NCBI GenBank assembly: GCA_036023115.1
Contig: JAYKKT010000036.1
Span: 5,729,501 to 5,793,500, forward strand
Direction of reading: 5' to 3'
Length of the DNA stretch: 64,000 nt
DNA from: Brasenia schreberi
Taxonomy: Eukaryota > Streptophyta > Magnoliopsida > Nymphaeales > Cabombaceae
Position 1 is the stretch's first letter. Each line of letters begins with the position of its first letter. The notes beneath the pieces were generated by a model. That model was not told the DNA's origin, ran no database searches, and saw nothing but the letters and a program-made list of their open reading frames with translations. The translations under genes and the position numbers were made by a program. Below, piece by piece: positions 1-14,924 of this stretch.

Positions 1-385
1 CAGGATTCGCTCATATCGATCAACAAACGTCCAACGCAGGCTCATGCATTCTTTATGGTGCAACTAAACCCATTTCTCTCTCTTAAATTGCTTTCAACTC
101 TAGACAGCTTGTTCTGACCTAGCACTATTTATTATAGGGAAAGATAACGATAAATTAAGCACATATTCAATTAATATATCAAGTTAGATTGAAAGCACAC
201 GTATTGAGCACCATTTTTCCTTTGTCCTTTCTTGATGATGATCATAATCATCATTGTCAACAAGGTGATCTTGGCTCATGGCTGCACTGATGATGATGAT
301 GATGATGCAACCTTGAAGCTGCAAATGTTGGTTGATAATAATATGAAATGAAGGCATAAGGGGAAGAAACGTCCTGTTTCGGATA
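1..385. other. Intergenic, no gene seen
   Basis: AT-rich non-coding DNA. The only notable feature is a short GAT/ATG trinucleotide run around 285-307, whose reverse strand reads as a histidine run in a spurious small ORF. Confidence 0.6.
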
Positions 386-725
386 AATCAGAACGGGTGA
401 ATCCAAACCGCCGGTTCCAGTTAGAGCTTGGAACCATAACCAAACCAGCACTGGATCGACTCCGGTTACGGTTCTAGAACAATCAGCTCCGTTTTGAGTC
501 TGAAACCACTAGGAACTGGTAATTTTATTAAAATTTATAATTTATAAGAAATATTAAAAAACAAAACCAGTGATTTGAAACTGCGAGTTTCGGTTTGGTT
601 TCAGTTCCGGCTTTAGAAAAAGTGAAACCAAAACCAAACCAGCTCCTATTCCGGGTTCAATTGGTTCCTGACCCAGTTCGGTTCTGGTTGGAACCACGGG
701 GCTGGCTAGGAACCAGCCATGTCTA
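386..725. repeat. GGTTCC-rich inverted-repeat element, copy 1
   Basis: A stretch dense in GGTTCC/GGAACC and AACCGG words ends at CCATGTCTA (to 725), the terminus shared with several other copies in this window (46692, 47067-47304, 55874, 56362-56695, 56952-57299). The matching left end is not visible here, so the copy may be truncated and the left limit is approximate. Small ORFs inside it are translations of the repeat, not genes. Confidence 0.5.
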
Positions 726-1964
726 CATGAGGGTGTCTCATGGGTAAGGCCACTCACAACCACCTTAGGCCCCCGAAATTTAAACTCATCATAGTATCAA
801 CTAAGCAGGCCCAAAAGGCCTTTAACACTTTTTCCATTTAGGCTTTTTAAGTCACATATAGTATCCGATTTTCGATTTAGGCCTCCACTCGTGTTGAACC
901 ACTGCTGAAAGGCATCCATGAGCATGTATTGTACTTGATACTGGTTCCATTGATGGTAGGAGATGTGGTAAGTGAGAAACAACGGTGGCCTTTACAGATT
1001 AACCATTGACTCAAAGAATCACATGATCGAAACCACCATGTTCTTTCTCAATTCGAATACAAAATCAGTAATAAAGAATGAAGTTAAGATGGAGGTAAGA
1101 TTTAGATGGGGATGCGTTGAAATTAAAATTTTAATCTGGTTGACAATTTAAAAATTTAATTCCAAATTGGCAAAATGTTATATAAAGGAAAAATAATGGC
1201 CCTGCACATGCATGATGCCCTTTAAGGTTGCCTTCGATTCTAAGTTATGAAAGATGAAGAGAGTATATAAAGAATATCTTAATTTTTCGAGCGGTATTAA
1301 CTATGAACTAATTTATTATCCTTGCATGGACTTTTAGTCTCTATAGCATTAATTTTAAAAAAGCAAGATCATGCTTTTATTTGTTGATACAAAATCAAGA
1401 TCATGTTTTGATTTCCAACACTTTTCATGCTGTCTTGCTCAGCTTTTAAGATGGGTTTCAATGTTTGTCAAAGAAAGAAAAAGAAAGAAGTTCATGGTGG
1501 TTTTATTGTAGAATTCATATGGTGTCATTAGTCTGAGATTAGTATTTGGCAACTTGTGCATTTGACACTAAGGCCTCTTCAAATGAATTTCTTATGGTGT
1601 AAAGACATGCATAGTCCAATAAGAAATTCATTGGTTTGTTAAGTCTTAATTGAAGAGTAAAGACATGCATAATTGAAGAGTAAAGACATACATGGTGGGT
1701 TTAGTGCAGCTAGAATAGTTGGACCTGAAGGTGAAGAGTGTCCTAAATAAGAGGGTGTGAAAAGGACTGGTAAGAGGATGGTTAAATGGACTTAAGCATG
1801 TAAAAGAGAAACGTTTCCAATGTCCTAAGTTGACAATGATGTGAGACACACACACACGAGAAGACCAATTAGAAACGAAACTAAAGGGTGTCCCACAGTA
1901 TACATCTCTTCGTCTGCCAAGCCCCCACAATGACCAAACTCTCATGGAAGCCAAGAAACTCCAA

Positions 1965-2034
<70 letters not shown>

Positions 2035-2330
2035 ATATATATAGTAGCAGGCATGCTGTTGTAATTCATCATCATAAGGAGATGCAGTTGGCCTGGACTT
2101 GGTGTTTCACCGACTATCTGAGCAATGAATAAAGGCAGCCTGCACTTGTAATTGCAATATTTACTCCAATTTCCTTCTGCAAAACATCTTGGGATTTTTC
2201 CACAATTAATACGTTTTCCAGGTGATTTACACTCGTCTTCTACCAATCCTTCAATTCCATTCAATCACTCTTGGCTCTACTTGAATACACCCCCTCCCTC
2301 ACTCTTACAGCAAGCCAACCCCACATTCTC
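726..2330. other. Intergenic upstream of the CFL1-like gene
   Basis: No coding region recognised. It contains a short AAGA-rich run near 1475-1490 and the TA microsatellite at 1967-2044. The last 300 bases are probably the promoter and 5' leader of the gene at 2371. Confidence 0.5.
1967..2044. repeat. (TA)n microsatellite
   Basis: An almost pure AT dinucleotide run with a small GTATGTA interruption near 2027-2033. It produces Tyr-Ile repeat ORFs on both strands that are not genes. Confidence 0.95.
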
Positions 2331-2338
2331 CCCACTTT

Positions 2339-2349
2339 GTTATATATAC
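2339..2349 (+). promoter_or_regulatory. TATA-like motif upstream of CFL1-like gene
   Basis: GTTATATATAC lies about 25-30 bases before the ATG at 2371. If it is the TATA box, transcription would start almost at that ATG and leave no leader, so the true start site may be further upstream, or translation may begin at the in-frame ATG at 2846 in exon 2. Confidence 0.3.
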
Positions 2350-2370
2350 ATATCCTCATCTCCCCAGCTG

Positions 2371-3229
2371 ATGGCACTAGAATTCCGGCGAGATAACGAG
2401 CTCTTGGCTGGCTTCCTTCTCCCTTCCTTGTGGCGTGTTTCACCGGTCACCCTCGACCTGTTCCAATCCAATTCTGCGTCTTTCCCTGTTGAATTGGACC
2501 AGGGATCTCCTCTGCCCCTTGGCTGGCAGAAATTCCTTGATCTCAAGGTTCGTCGTCCTTTTCTTTCCTTTGTTTATTTGTTTTTGCTTTTTGTGTCTGG
2601 TCTTCTCCTCTTCTTATTTATATTTTTGTGCTTTCTTGTTTCATCTCATTCATTCATTGATAGATAGATTTATGCTAATATGGATAGCCATGCATGTCCT
2701 TGCCAATCTACATAAGTTTTCTACCAGATAAGATTCTCATATGCTGATGCAGCTTAAAGGTTTTTTGCTTCTCTGATTTCCTTTTGGTCGGTATTATGGC
2801 ATACAGACAGGAAGCATATACTATAAAGAGAACCAGGTCTGCACCATGAACAGGAAGAACAAGCAGCAGGGCAACTACAAGCTGGATTTGAAGCTGAATC
2901 TGTCACCCCCAAAGGAGGGCGACAACTCACTGCCCCTGTCGTCTTCGTCATCCTATTTTTCATCATTATCATCAGGAAATTCGCCTCCATTATCATGCAT
3001 CTCATCAGAGGTCAACTCAGAAAACCGGCCGGTATCGGACGGAGAGAAGAACCAGGGTCTCCGCTATTCAAACAGCCCGGAGGGCACATCATTGGTTCTG
3101 GTAGGGTGCCCGCGCTGCTTGATGTATGTCATGCTGTCTGAGGATGATCCAAAGTGCCCCAAATGCAAGAGCACCTGCCTTCTTGACTTCCAGGATGACA
3201 CCAACAAGAAGACCACCAGAGACATCTAA
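2371..3229 (+). CDS. CFL1: CFL1/GIR1-like protein: partial WW domain, EAR motif and zinc ribbon (2 exons)
   Basis: I read two exons: 2371-2547 (59 codons, donor AAG|GTTCG) and 2807-3229 (acceptor CATACAG|ACAGG), joined in phase 0, giving 199 residues. The junction rebuilds LPLGWQKFLDLK+TGSIYY (residues 48-65), the first half of a WW domain with Trp52; the second WW tryptophan is absent. An EAR repression motif LDLKLNLSPP follows at 85-94, then a Ser-rich linker, then a zinc ribbon with C160-x2-C163 and C176-x2-C179 and the family signature CPRCLMYVML. In this family CURLY FLAG LEAF 1 and GIR1 proteins are nuclear corepressors that bind class IV HD-ZIP factors and influence cuticle or epidermal hair development; that role is inferred here. 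The start is uncertain: ATG 2846 would give a 127-residue GIR1-like protein without the WW part. The exact in-phase join argues that exon 1 is coding. Confidence 0.78.
2548..2806 (+). other. Intron of the CFL1-like gene
   Basis: A 259-base GT..AG intron. Its interior is T-rich, including a long pyrimidine stretch just after the donor and TTTTTTGCTTCTCTG before the acceptor. The splice restores the conserved FLDLK-TGSIYY reading, the main support for the boundaries. Confidence 0.7.
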
Positions 3230-6368
<3,139 letters not shown>

Positions 6369-6666
6369 TAAACAACAACTAAGCCTTTTCCCATACTAGA
6401 TGGGATCCGCTACAAGGATTATTTGTTTTCACGTAGCTCTATCATGTGTCATGCTGTCAGTTAACTCAACATGAGTTAGATCATTCTTTATTATTTCTTT
6501 CCAACACTTTTGTGGTTTTTCTTCTTCTTTTAACATTTTCACAATATAGTTTTTTATACCTTCTCACCGGAGCTTCTTTTGGGTGTCTTTCTACATGTCC
6601 AATCCATGCTGCTCTATAATATTTACCTTTTAACTTTAATGGTATCTTCTTATCACAAAGAATACC

Positions 6667-7026
6667 TCATGCTCCTCTCCATTTTAACCAATCAACATTA
6701 ATTCTATGCGTAACATCTCCATCAATTCTTCCATCACTCTTTAAAATTGACCCTAGGTATTTAAAACTTTCCTTTTGGGAGATGCAATGCATGCCAATTT
6801 TAATTTCTATGTCCTCTGCAGTAACCAAATTATCAAACTTACATTCCATATATTCTGTCTTTGTTCTACTAAGTCGGAGGCCTTTGCTTTCTAATGTTTC
6901 CCTCCATAGTTCCAATTTTCTATTAACTTTTTCCTTAGACTCCACCACTAACACAATGTCAATTGCAAATAACATACACCAAGGTATTTCATCTCGAATA
7001 TGTTTTGTTAACTCATTAATCACCAT
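6667..7026 (-). pseudogene. RTE LINE reverse transcriptase, C-terminal part
   Basis: A 119-codon fragment of RTE reverse transcriptase. It contains the family block ELTKHIRDEIPWCMLFA followed by IDIVLV where the family has DDIVLV, so the first catalytic aspartate of the FADD box is lost. Downstream blocks (ESKGLRLSRTKTEYMECKF and SFKYLGSI) are well kept. It is cut on its upstream side by the copia insertion at 7059-7063 and continues at 17160 and above. It cannot encode an active enzyme. Confidence 0.85.
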
Positions 7027-7058
7027 TATAAATAAGTATAGACTTAAAGTTGATCCTT

Positions 7059-7063
7059 GATGT
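7059..7063. repeat. Copia target-site duplication, left (GATGT)
   Basis: GATGT directly precedes the 5' LTR and is repeated directly after the 3' LTR at 17155-17159. Five bases is the usual duplication length for Ty1/copia integration. Confidence 0.93.
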
Positions 7064-7427
7064 TGTTAATTGTAATAAGTACATGGGCCATTAGGGCCCG
7101 TGTTTGTGATAGGACTGACCCAGGCCACTAGGGAATGGGGCCAGACAATGGTCAGCCAACTAGCCGTTGGGACTGCCAGCCTTCAAGGGGCTGTTTTATT
7201 TGTTTTTTCACTCCAACATGTAATCTTCCTTCCCCTATAAATACCTCACTCTATCGTCAATAATATAATGTTGTCATTGCACAGCTTTTGTTTGGCGTTT
7301 GACTTGCTTCCGCATTCTTGTTGAGATATTTGTGTTTGACATCCATATTCGGATGATTTGAGTTCTTAGCGCTTTGACAAATTGGTTTGTGGACGCTTCA
7401 ACCCTTAATTATTGACAACAATTTACA
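7064..7427 (+). repeat. Copia 5' LTR
   Basis: Begins TGTTAATTG and ends CAATTTACA, so it has the TG..CA ends of LTRs. It aligns to 16704-17154 but is 364 rather than 451 bases, because the 3' LTR has about 87 extra bases near 16768-16900 built from repeated CACTAGC/AACTAGCC words. Several differences are G-to-A or C-to-T in this copy, for example AATAAGTACATGG against AATAGGTACACGG. Confidence 0.94.
7233..7244 (+). promoter_or_regulatory. TATA box of the copia LTR
   Basis: CCTATAAATACC in the 5' LTR, repeated in the 3' LTR near 16960-16971. Its position about halfway through the LTR fits the U3/R boundary. Confidence 0.6.
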
Positions 7428-7440
7428 TGGTATCAGAGCA
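7428..7440 (+). other. Primer-binding site (initiator tRNA-Met)
   Basis: TGGTATCAGAGCA immediately follows the 5' LTR. It matches the standard copia primer-binding site complementary to the 3' end of initiator methionine tRNA. Confidence 0.92.
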
Positions 7441-7446
7441 TCAGAT

Positions 7447-8400
7447 AAGAAATCAAGTGCATTGAGAAGCGTGCCACGAGTGCAAATTTCGAGAAATCTC
7501 ACTAAACTTGAGGTTAGTCTAAATCTTTTGATTTTGCATGAAATAGAAAGCAAAAATGAGACATTTAGATATATCCTTGACCCAAAATGATATCAAAGTT
7601 ATGAAAAGACCATGAAAAAATATTTTTTGTCAAAAGATTTTTAGGATTATATTGATGGAACGATAAAAGAACCGATTTTGAATATTGATGGTTTGAATGA
7701 TGATGAGATTGTAAAAGCTCAAGAAAAATATAAGCAAGACTTATGGAAAAAAATGAATGCGAAAATTACTTGGATTATTTATCAAAATATAGATGAAAAG
7801 CTTAGAAATAGAATTAGTGCTTTAAAAAATGCATTTGAAACTTGGGAATATTTGAAAAAACTTCATTCTCAAGATTATTTTGTTTTTCAAATCAATTTAA
7901 TGGAAAGAATGATAATGCTTAAACAAGAAAATTTAAGTATTAGAGACTATCATAACGAGTTTTCGGAAAACTTCAAAAATTAGATGAATTTAAAGAGTTT
8001 TTGAACAATCAATATTTCTTTTTGTTCATGCGTGAGTTACGAGATGAATTCAAAAATATTGGATCAAATTTAATACATAGAAAACCTAGACCTAGAGGAA
8101 ACTCGTTCTTTACCGATCTTGTTATGGAGGAAACAAGGTTGAAAAATATTAATGTTACAAAAGAAATCGTTCTTGCCGCCTCCAAACCGGGAGCCAACAG
8201 ATAGACATACAAGCCTCCGCATGCAAAAAATGAAGGATCAAAGAAACCCATGGGCCCGTGGCCAACCAAGGACACCATTTGTCACTGTTACAAGAAAAGT
8301 GGACATATCAAAACCACTTCTCATCTTCTTCGAAACAAATTTGGAAATGTGGGAGCCATGAAAGAAAAAGAATGAGTCTTGCCCAACAACATTAAGGCAT
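7447..8400 (+). pseudogene. Copia gag, degraded
   Basis: Three open stretches (about 7447-7590, 7678-7983, 8001-8204) carry the copia gag capsid-like (UBN2) region, with the recognisable block AFETWEYLKKLHSQD and a later IRDYHNEF. A zinc knuckle is readable near 8276-8320 as ICHCYKKSGHIKTTSH: the first cysteines and histidine remain but the final cysteine is gone. Stops and frameshifts separate the pieces, so it is a pseudogene. Confidence 0.8.
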
Positions 8401-9915
8401 ACATAGAAGAAATGTTCAAGGAAAAAGCAAGCTTCTCCAAGAATGCTCTATCCACCTCTCAAGGTATGTCTTGGTTTTTAAATTCGAGTGTCGCTTTTCA
8501 TATGACTCATTGTGAAAATTCCTTGAATAAATCTCATGAAACCGTTGAAAAACATGTGTTTATTGCCGATGGTACAAAACTTCAAATTAAAAAAATAGAG
8601 AATTTCGAAAAAGAAAATTTTAAAATCCAAAATGTAAGCTTTATATCTAAACTTAACTTAACTTACTTTCAATTGCTCAAATTTGTGATAATGATTGTAT
8701 AGTTACTTTCTCATCCAAACATTGTGTGGTGCAGGATCACCTATCGAGAAAGGTGATTAGTCAATGCAATAGAGAAAATGGACAATACAAAATGGATTAT
8801 CTTGTTATGCCAAATTTTGAGTCTTGTAATGTAGCCCAAGATGCTACTCTTTGGCATAAAAGACTTGGACATTTAGATTTACAAAAATTATGTAACATTC
8901 CCTTGATGAAAAAGATTAGAGAACAAAATTTTGAATGTAAAGAGTGTATTCTTGGGAAAATGCATCATCTCCCTTTTAGAGAAAGAAACTATATACCGAA
9001 CAAAGCTTTTGATTTAATACATTCAGATGTTTGGGGCCCCACACTCGTTGTCTCTAAGGGAGAAGTTCAATACTATGTAATATTTGTAGATGACTTTATT
9101 CACTTTACCTGGATATATCTCTTGAAGCATAAATCATAAGTATTTGAGAAATTTGTAATCTTTTGCAACATGATCAAAAATCAATTTGGAGTCACCATTA
9201 AGATTTTTAGATCGGATTCAGGAGGAGAATACATGTCAAATGAATTTCAAAAATTTATTGAATCAAATGGGATCTTTCATCAAAAGTCATGCACTAAAAC
9301 TCCTCAACAAAATGGCTTGACTAAAAGGAAACATAGACATATTATACATGTCAAACTATGTTAATTGCCACTAATATTCCTAAATTTTTATGGGTATAAC
9401 CTACTCTTACTGCAGTTTATCTTATAAATAGAATGCCTTCATCCAATCTTGAAAATACTTGATCTTTTGAAAAATTATATAATATTTCTCCCTATTATGA
9501 AAGACTTAGAATTTTTGGATGTAGATGTCTTGTGTATATAAATAAAAATGATAAACTGTCTCCTAGGGCTATTGAATGCGTATGTCTTGGTTATGGCACA
9601 GACAAGAAAGGTTATAAGTGTTTTGATCCTATTGATGACAAATTATATGTTTCTAAAGATTAAATTTTTTTTAGAATAATGCCTATTATAAGTCTAAATC
9701 CTTAGAAAATTTTGAATCTTTTATATCTCAAGATTTCTTTGATATAGAAGAAGACGATTGTGACTCTCTAGATCATCAGGATAATTCTCTTGAGAGTAGT
9801 GATGTTCCGAATACAACTGTTGATTCCCAACCCATTATTGAACCCATTCCATTACATTATACACGATGTCATAGAGAACCTGATGACACATGTCTAGAAC
9901 CTATGGTCTCAAAAC
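8400..9915 (+). pseudogene. Copia protease and integrase, degraded
   Basis: The protease site reads WFLNSSVAFHMT (8471-8506) where copia has W-x-L-D-S-G-A-x-x-H-M, so the catalytic Asp is Asn and Gly is Ser. The GAG-pre-integrase block WHKRLGHLDLQKL lies in 8726-9139 with the C-x2-C pair CKECILGKMH. Integrase follows: DVWGP and VDDFIHFTWIY, then RSDSGGEY, then QQNGLTKRKHRHI, where the catalytic Glu of the DDE triad (normally AERK) is Lys at 9323-9325. Stops at about 9138 and 9363 break the frame. The hAT element cuts the linker before the reverse transcriptase at 9915. Confidence 0.88.
9908..9915. repeat. hAT target-site duplication, left (CTCAAAAC)
   Basis: CTCAAAAC abuts the left end of the hAT element and is repeated perfectly at 15086-15093. 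Removing one copy and the element restores a continuous copia polyprotein reading. Eight bases is the hallmark of hAT transposition. Confidence 0.95.
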
Positions 9916-10000
9916 CTAAGTTGTCAATAGCGGTTAGCGGTTGACCCTGATATAGCGGTAGCGGGGATATAGTGGATTTAGCGGTACACTTTTATTTATG
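9916..10000. repeat. hAT left terminal and subterminal repeats
   Basis: The terminal repeat is followed at once by TAGCGGTTAGCGG, TATAGCGGTAGCGGGG and TAGCGGTA. A further TATAGCGGGGATATAACGG sits at about 10138-10156. Their density is far above the background of this AT-rich DNA. Confidence 0.8.
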
Positions 10001-10561
10001 ATTAAAAAATTATATATAATAGGTTTTCTAATTTCTAAGAAATATCAAGAAATATAACCAGTTCTTTAATAAATGAATGAGCAAATCACTCACTAATGAA
10101 CAGGAAAAGGTAGTAAAGGAGGAATGCCACATGCCTTATAGCGGGGATATAACGGATTTGCCTTTCTTTTCTGCTTTAATGTCCGAACTATATATTAACC
10201 ATATCCACTCGATGTTCACCTACAACAAAAGATAACGAATGTGCCATCACTTTCAATGCTTAATACAAGTCGAATAACAAACTATAAAAAACACGATCAC
10301 TTGCAAGTTGCAACTACATATAACATATTACATTATTTTGATCATACTTACCCACTAATCAAAGACAATGACAATTTCATTGAACAATAATTTGCAATAA
10401 AGCATCGAAAGTAGCCTTAGAAAGCATCTTTAAAGATTATACATAATGTTATGCTTATGCATCCATCAAAAGTACATAAATGCCAATAAGCTAATTCAAA
10501 AAGTACATAACATCCATCAAAATTCAATTACAAATTTACAATCAGTATCACACTTAATTGT

Positions 10562-13207
10562 TTAGATAATGTTCACAGAAAAAGATCCGTATTCTTCTAT
10601 TTCCTCTTCCTCTTTATCTGTTTCTTCAAAATTAAATTCTTCTTCATCTTCCATAGGCATCTTATCCTTCCCTTTGCTTTGCCTTCTTTGTCGCTTTCGT
10701 GTCCTCGACCTTGTATAAACAGCAGTAGCACCCGCTCTTGATGCTTCAGATGTCATATCGATGTTTCGCCAAGTAAGGGAATCATCGTCACCAACGAACT
10801 CATCATCAGTAGGATATTCATCGTGATCTTCAACCGATGCCAACATGATGGGGTCAAAATTTGCTCCATTAGATTTCCTTTCTTCGTACCTTCTTCTGAG
10901 TTTTTCGTTATATTACACAAAAGCTAAATCGTTAAGCTTTTGATGCAATAATCTATTCCTTTTCTTCGTATGAATGTAAGATAAGAGAAAGAATTTAGGT
11001 AAGTTGTTAACTCAATAAAAAAACTTTCATTTATGTATAGTGTAAATAAAAAGCATAATTCTTAATTTCTTACCATTTCAAAAGTACTCCAATTGCACTT
11101 ACATGGGGTAGCACTACAAGTAAGGCTCAAAACCCGTATAGCAAAACTTTGCAATTCAGGGCATCCATAACCAAAGGTCATCCACCATTCAGCTATTACA
11201 AAAAGTTAAAAATCATGTGTAAACAATAAGTTAATCATATTCAAAAACCTTAAATCATATCTTAATAATGAAATAATTAAAAGAAAGCAAAGTTTCTTGA
11301 ATTAATTACCTGGTGCACATGTTTTCCTCGAACTTATAGCTAATTCTAGTCCAAAACCACTTGCTGCACTTCGATAACTTATAAGTTAATGACTGATTTG
11401 TTGTTGTTCTTCCTTACTTCGTACAAGTATAGTTATAACTTGAAACAAACCACCTTTAATCTCAACATTAGATTCTATCCCATCATAATCATAATACAAC
11501 CCTGGATTCAGATATAATGCAGCAGCATGTAATGGCTTATGCATTTGCCTGTCCCATCTTTTGTCTATGATCTCCCAAATAAAAGCATACTGCTCTTCTT
11601 CTTTTTCATATTAACCTATAAAACAAGAAGTTAAATGTTATAAGATTAAGAAGTAAAGATTAACAAATAAGTTAATAACACATAATATTGAAATATTTAT
11701 GTACCTTTATTTGTTCTTTTACACGATCCATCTTCTCATAGATGTAGCCCATGGCTGGTTTTTCATCACTGTCGACCATACGTAGAACATCTACCAAAGG
11801 ACTCGTTGCTCTAAGTGAAAAACTAATGCCCTTCCAAAATCTAAGTTACAAAATTATTGCATTAGATTGCTTTCCTTCAATACTATTTGATAAAGGGCAT
11901 TTTTCCCATTGTTCAGAAATAACCATCGACCTTAGAGCTTCTTTTGACTGCCATAAGCTGTCAAGAGTTAAGAATCTAGTAGAAAAACGGGTCACAGCTG
12001 GTCTATGTATGTCTTTTCCTCCTGTAAAATGTTTCATCATATGTAATATCTGTCCATGAGTATACAGAAATGTCACTAGCTTCTTTGCCCTGCTGAAGAT
12101 GCCTTTCAGTTTTTTTGTCTCTCCAATATCTTCAAGCATCAAATCTATACAGTGTGCAGCACATGGTGTCCAAAACAAATGATTAAATTCAGCCATCAAC
12201 ATTCTACCAGCTGCAACATAATTTGTTGTATTATCTGTAACCACCTACACAACATCCTTCTCTCCAACCTCTAAGATTACTTCTTTTAACAATGTATACA
12301 ATTTATTTGCATCCTTTACTTCATGGGATGCATCAATAGACTTAACAAAAACTATACGTTGAGGACAATGCACTAAAAAATTTATTAGTGTTCTCTGTTT
12401 TCTATCTGTCCATCCATCTGACATAATAGAACATCCATAAGTAGCCCAATGTTTTCTAAATCCATTTGTAAACTCTCTTACTCTTCTCACTTCCTTCTTC
12501 AAGAATGTTTCCCTTACTTCATGGTATGATGAAGCCTTCATTCCAAGTCCAAATTGCCCTATATTATTTACCATCGCTTGAAAGCTAGGGGATCTCACAG
12601 CATTAAAAGGGATTCCATTTTGATACATCCACCTGCTAATGGATATGCATACTCGTTCTCTTTCTTTTTTCTTATATCGATTTTCCAATGTAGCTTGTCG
12701 TAGTGAGTCTGACGATGAACGCACAAATGAATCCATGGGTCCCTTCGAAAGCGGTGGTCGTGAGCCAAATAACGATGAAGATGATGAACATTGGGTGCTT
12801 GTCACTATGTTACCTTCCATACTAGAAAGTTCTCCTTGATATGGAAATGAAATCTTTTCGGCCTTCTTCTTAGATGTGTTGTGCATGTAATCATAAATTG
12901 TTTTTTTTATTTCTTCAGTTGCATTCTTGCAAGCTGCCACATTTCCGCTTCTTCCCATTAAATGGTCCTTGTACCTTGTTATTCCATTGGTAGAAATATG
13001 ACCACATAATGTACAAAATATTGACATATTATCCGCCTTAAATTTTGTCAAACCCCAATTCCATCCTGGATCCTTCGAACCTGGGGGTCTATAGTTGTAT
13101 GCTGGATTTGAAAGCCTAATACCAGTTGTTTTACTAGTGCTTGTGCCACAACTACCACTGCCACTGCCACTTTGAGAACAAGCAGCTGCACTTGTTGATG
13201 ATTCCAT
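10562..13207 (-). pseudogene. hAT transposase, BED zinc finger / DUF659 / C-terminal dimerisation, with in-frame stops
   Basis: Reading on the minus strand from ATG 13207: a Ser/Gly-rich N-terminus, DPGWNWG (residues 46-52), a BED-type finger (C65, C68, H82, C93 as likely ligands), then DUF659 (SDGWTDRKQRTLINFLV). The frame meets TAG at 12245-12247 just before VVTDNTTNYVAAG; the family has Gln here, so this is a CAG-to-TAG change. It runs on through CAAHCIDLMLEDIG to a second stop (11846-11848), then through FWKGISFSLRATSPLVDVLR to a donor near 11704. Later exons give AAALYLNPGLYYDYDG (about 11480-11600), the dimerisation block AEWWMTFGYGCPELQ..CNWSTFEM (about 11070-11190), and an acidic tail ending at 10562. 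Intron positions are approximate. The gene is nearly whole but inactivated by a few point changes. Confidence 0.85.
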
Positions 13208-14924
13208 ACTCACTACAAAAAAAATAAGAATAACGACTCAACTTGAGTTTTTCAACCTTATACAAGAAATAAAACATTAAATAATTAACATTCATGACAA
13301 TCATAAACTACAAATTGTAAAGGCAGCAACCATTCCTATTCAAACCATAAACAACACTGCATAGCCCATACACATAATGAGGTTATTAGAAGAGAAAGAA
13401 GAAGACACACATAGAAATTCTTTAGAGGAAGTTATTGAAAGTAATTGAGTTTTGTCCCATGACTCAGTAAAGTTTTAATGATGGTCAAGGTTAATATGCT
13501 GTATTTTCGAAGGTACGACCATTTGCAGTTTTGCACAACTTCCTCATTCTATTTTAGAGCTTGCTTACTGTTTCTAAATTTACCTAGTATGCTGGCAACT
13601 ACTCTTCCTATCCTACTGTTTCATCTTTCTCTACATTAAATGATTTACAAGAAGCATGACTGATGCATTTATTCAGTTGTATTATAACATACACAAAAGC
13701 CACCATAGTTTTTTCACCATAGTTGCATTTATTCAGTTCGATGTTCCAGATGTACTGGATTGAGTGACCAATTATATGATTCCGTGGTGCACTGCAGTAG
13801 TTTCTCCCAATTATTGGTACCACGCAACCAAGCATGGCTAAGAGGGGACAATGTTGGCCGAGTTAAAAGACCTTGAAAACAAGAGCAACAAGAGTAGTAC
13901 AAGCACGAGCAGTCTTCCAAGGACATACACAGAAAACGGTTTTGTAATGAAAAAATTAATAAGAAGCTTAAATAATAGAGAAAAGCATTTAAAGCAAAGG
14001 GTCTTCCATCCATCTTTTTAAGTAATGAAAACGTTGATAGAAGTATTATCCATTGAATGAACACAAGATGTTTAAAATAGAATGGTGTCGCTGGCATCTT
14101 TTTGTTATAAGAAAATACTATTATAGTTGAAAAATAAATATTAATAGAAAAAATGTTGAGGTGGATGTCAGGTTATAAAAGAAAAGATTGTGCCTGTAGT
14201 GAGATAAAAAATCAAGATAGCATTGATAGAAGATTAAATAAGAGAGTTGTACATAAGATAGTTTAGACATGTAGAGAAGTAACTAAATAAAGCTGCAATA
14301 AAAAGATCTAGAAAAGGACAAGGACAGCAAAAGCATTAGAAATAAACAGTTGAATATGATATAGGTTTTCAAAAGGAAACTACTGATGAAAAGATCCATG
14401 TATTCGACGGGAAAAGACTTGATTATTGTCGTTGGCTTCATGGTTTTTGCCCATGACATTTCATAAGCAGCTGGGACCTGATTGCCACATGTTCATTTGA
14501 GGTAGCAAAAAATGACCAACTCTTGCTACTTGCGCTTTTCATCTCGTCCAACCGCGAGAGGCAGAACATTTATTTAATTCAGGCATGAATGAATGAATGA
14601 ATGGCTGATTAGCGAGGTTGAATTTACGTATGTTCAGTGTTAACTTAAGAACTGAACATCAACCAACACCACCACAAGTGCTTCAGTTCTTTTACCAGTC
14701 TCAAATAGTTAAAGTAACCAGAACATACCTGGATCGGAAGACGAACACAAAGGAGAATAGTGGCGGGGAGAGGAGCGAGAGGCGTCCACTGCGAGAGGAG
14801 CGAGAGGCCAGAGGCGTCGACTGCGGGAGGTCTAGGGTTTTATACTTTTATGTTTTATTGATCGGGTCAATCCAACGGATATTGGATCGACCCGATCCAA
14901 ACTTTAATGTACGTTAACATTGAT

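Noticed and set aside
2152..2370. Upstream extension of the frame in CFL1 exon 1
   Set aside because: No family similarity before the ATG at 2371 and the sequence looks like promoter or leader; only 2371-2547 fits the WW-type N-terminus.
7428..7440. tRNA-like sequence
   Set aside because: It is only the 13-base primer-binding site of the copia element, not a tRNA gene.
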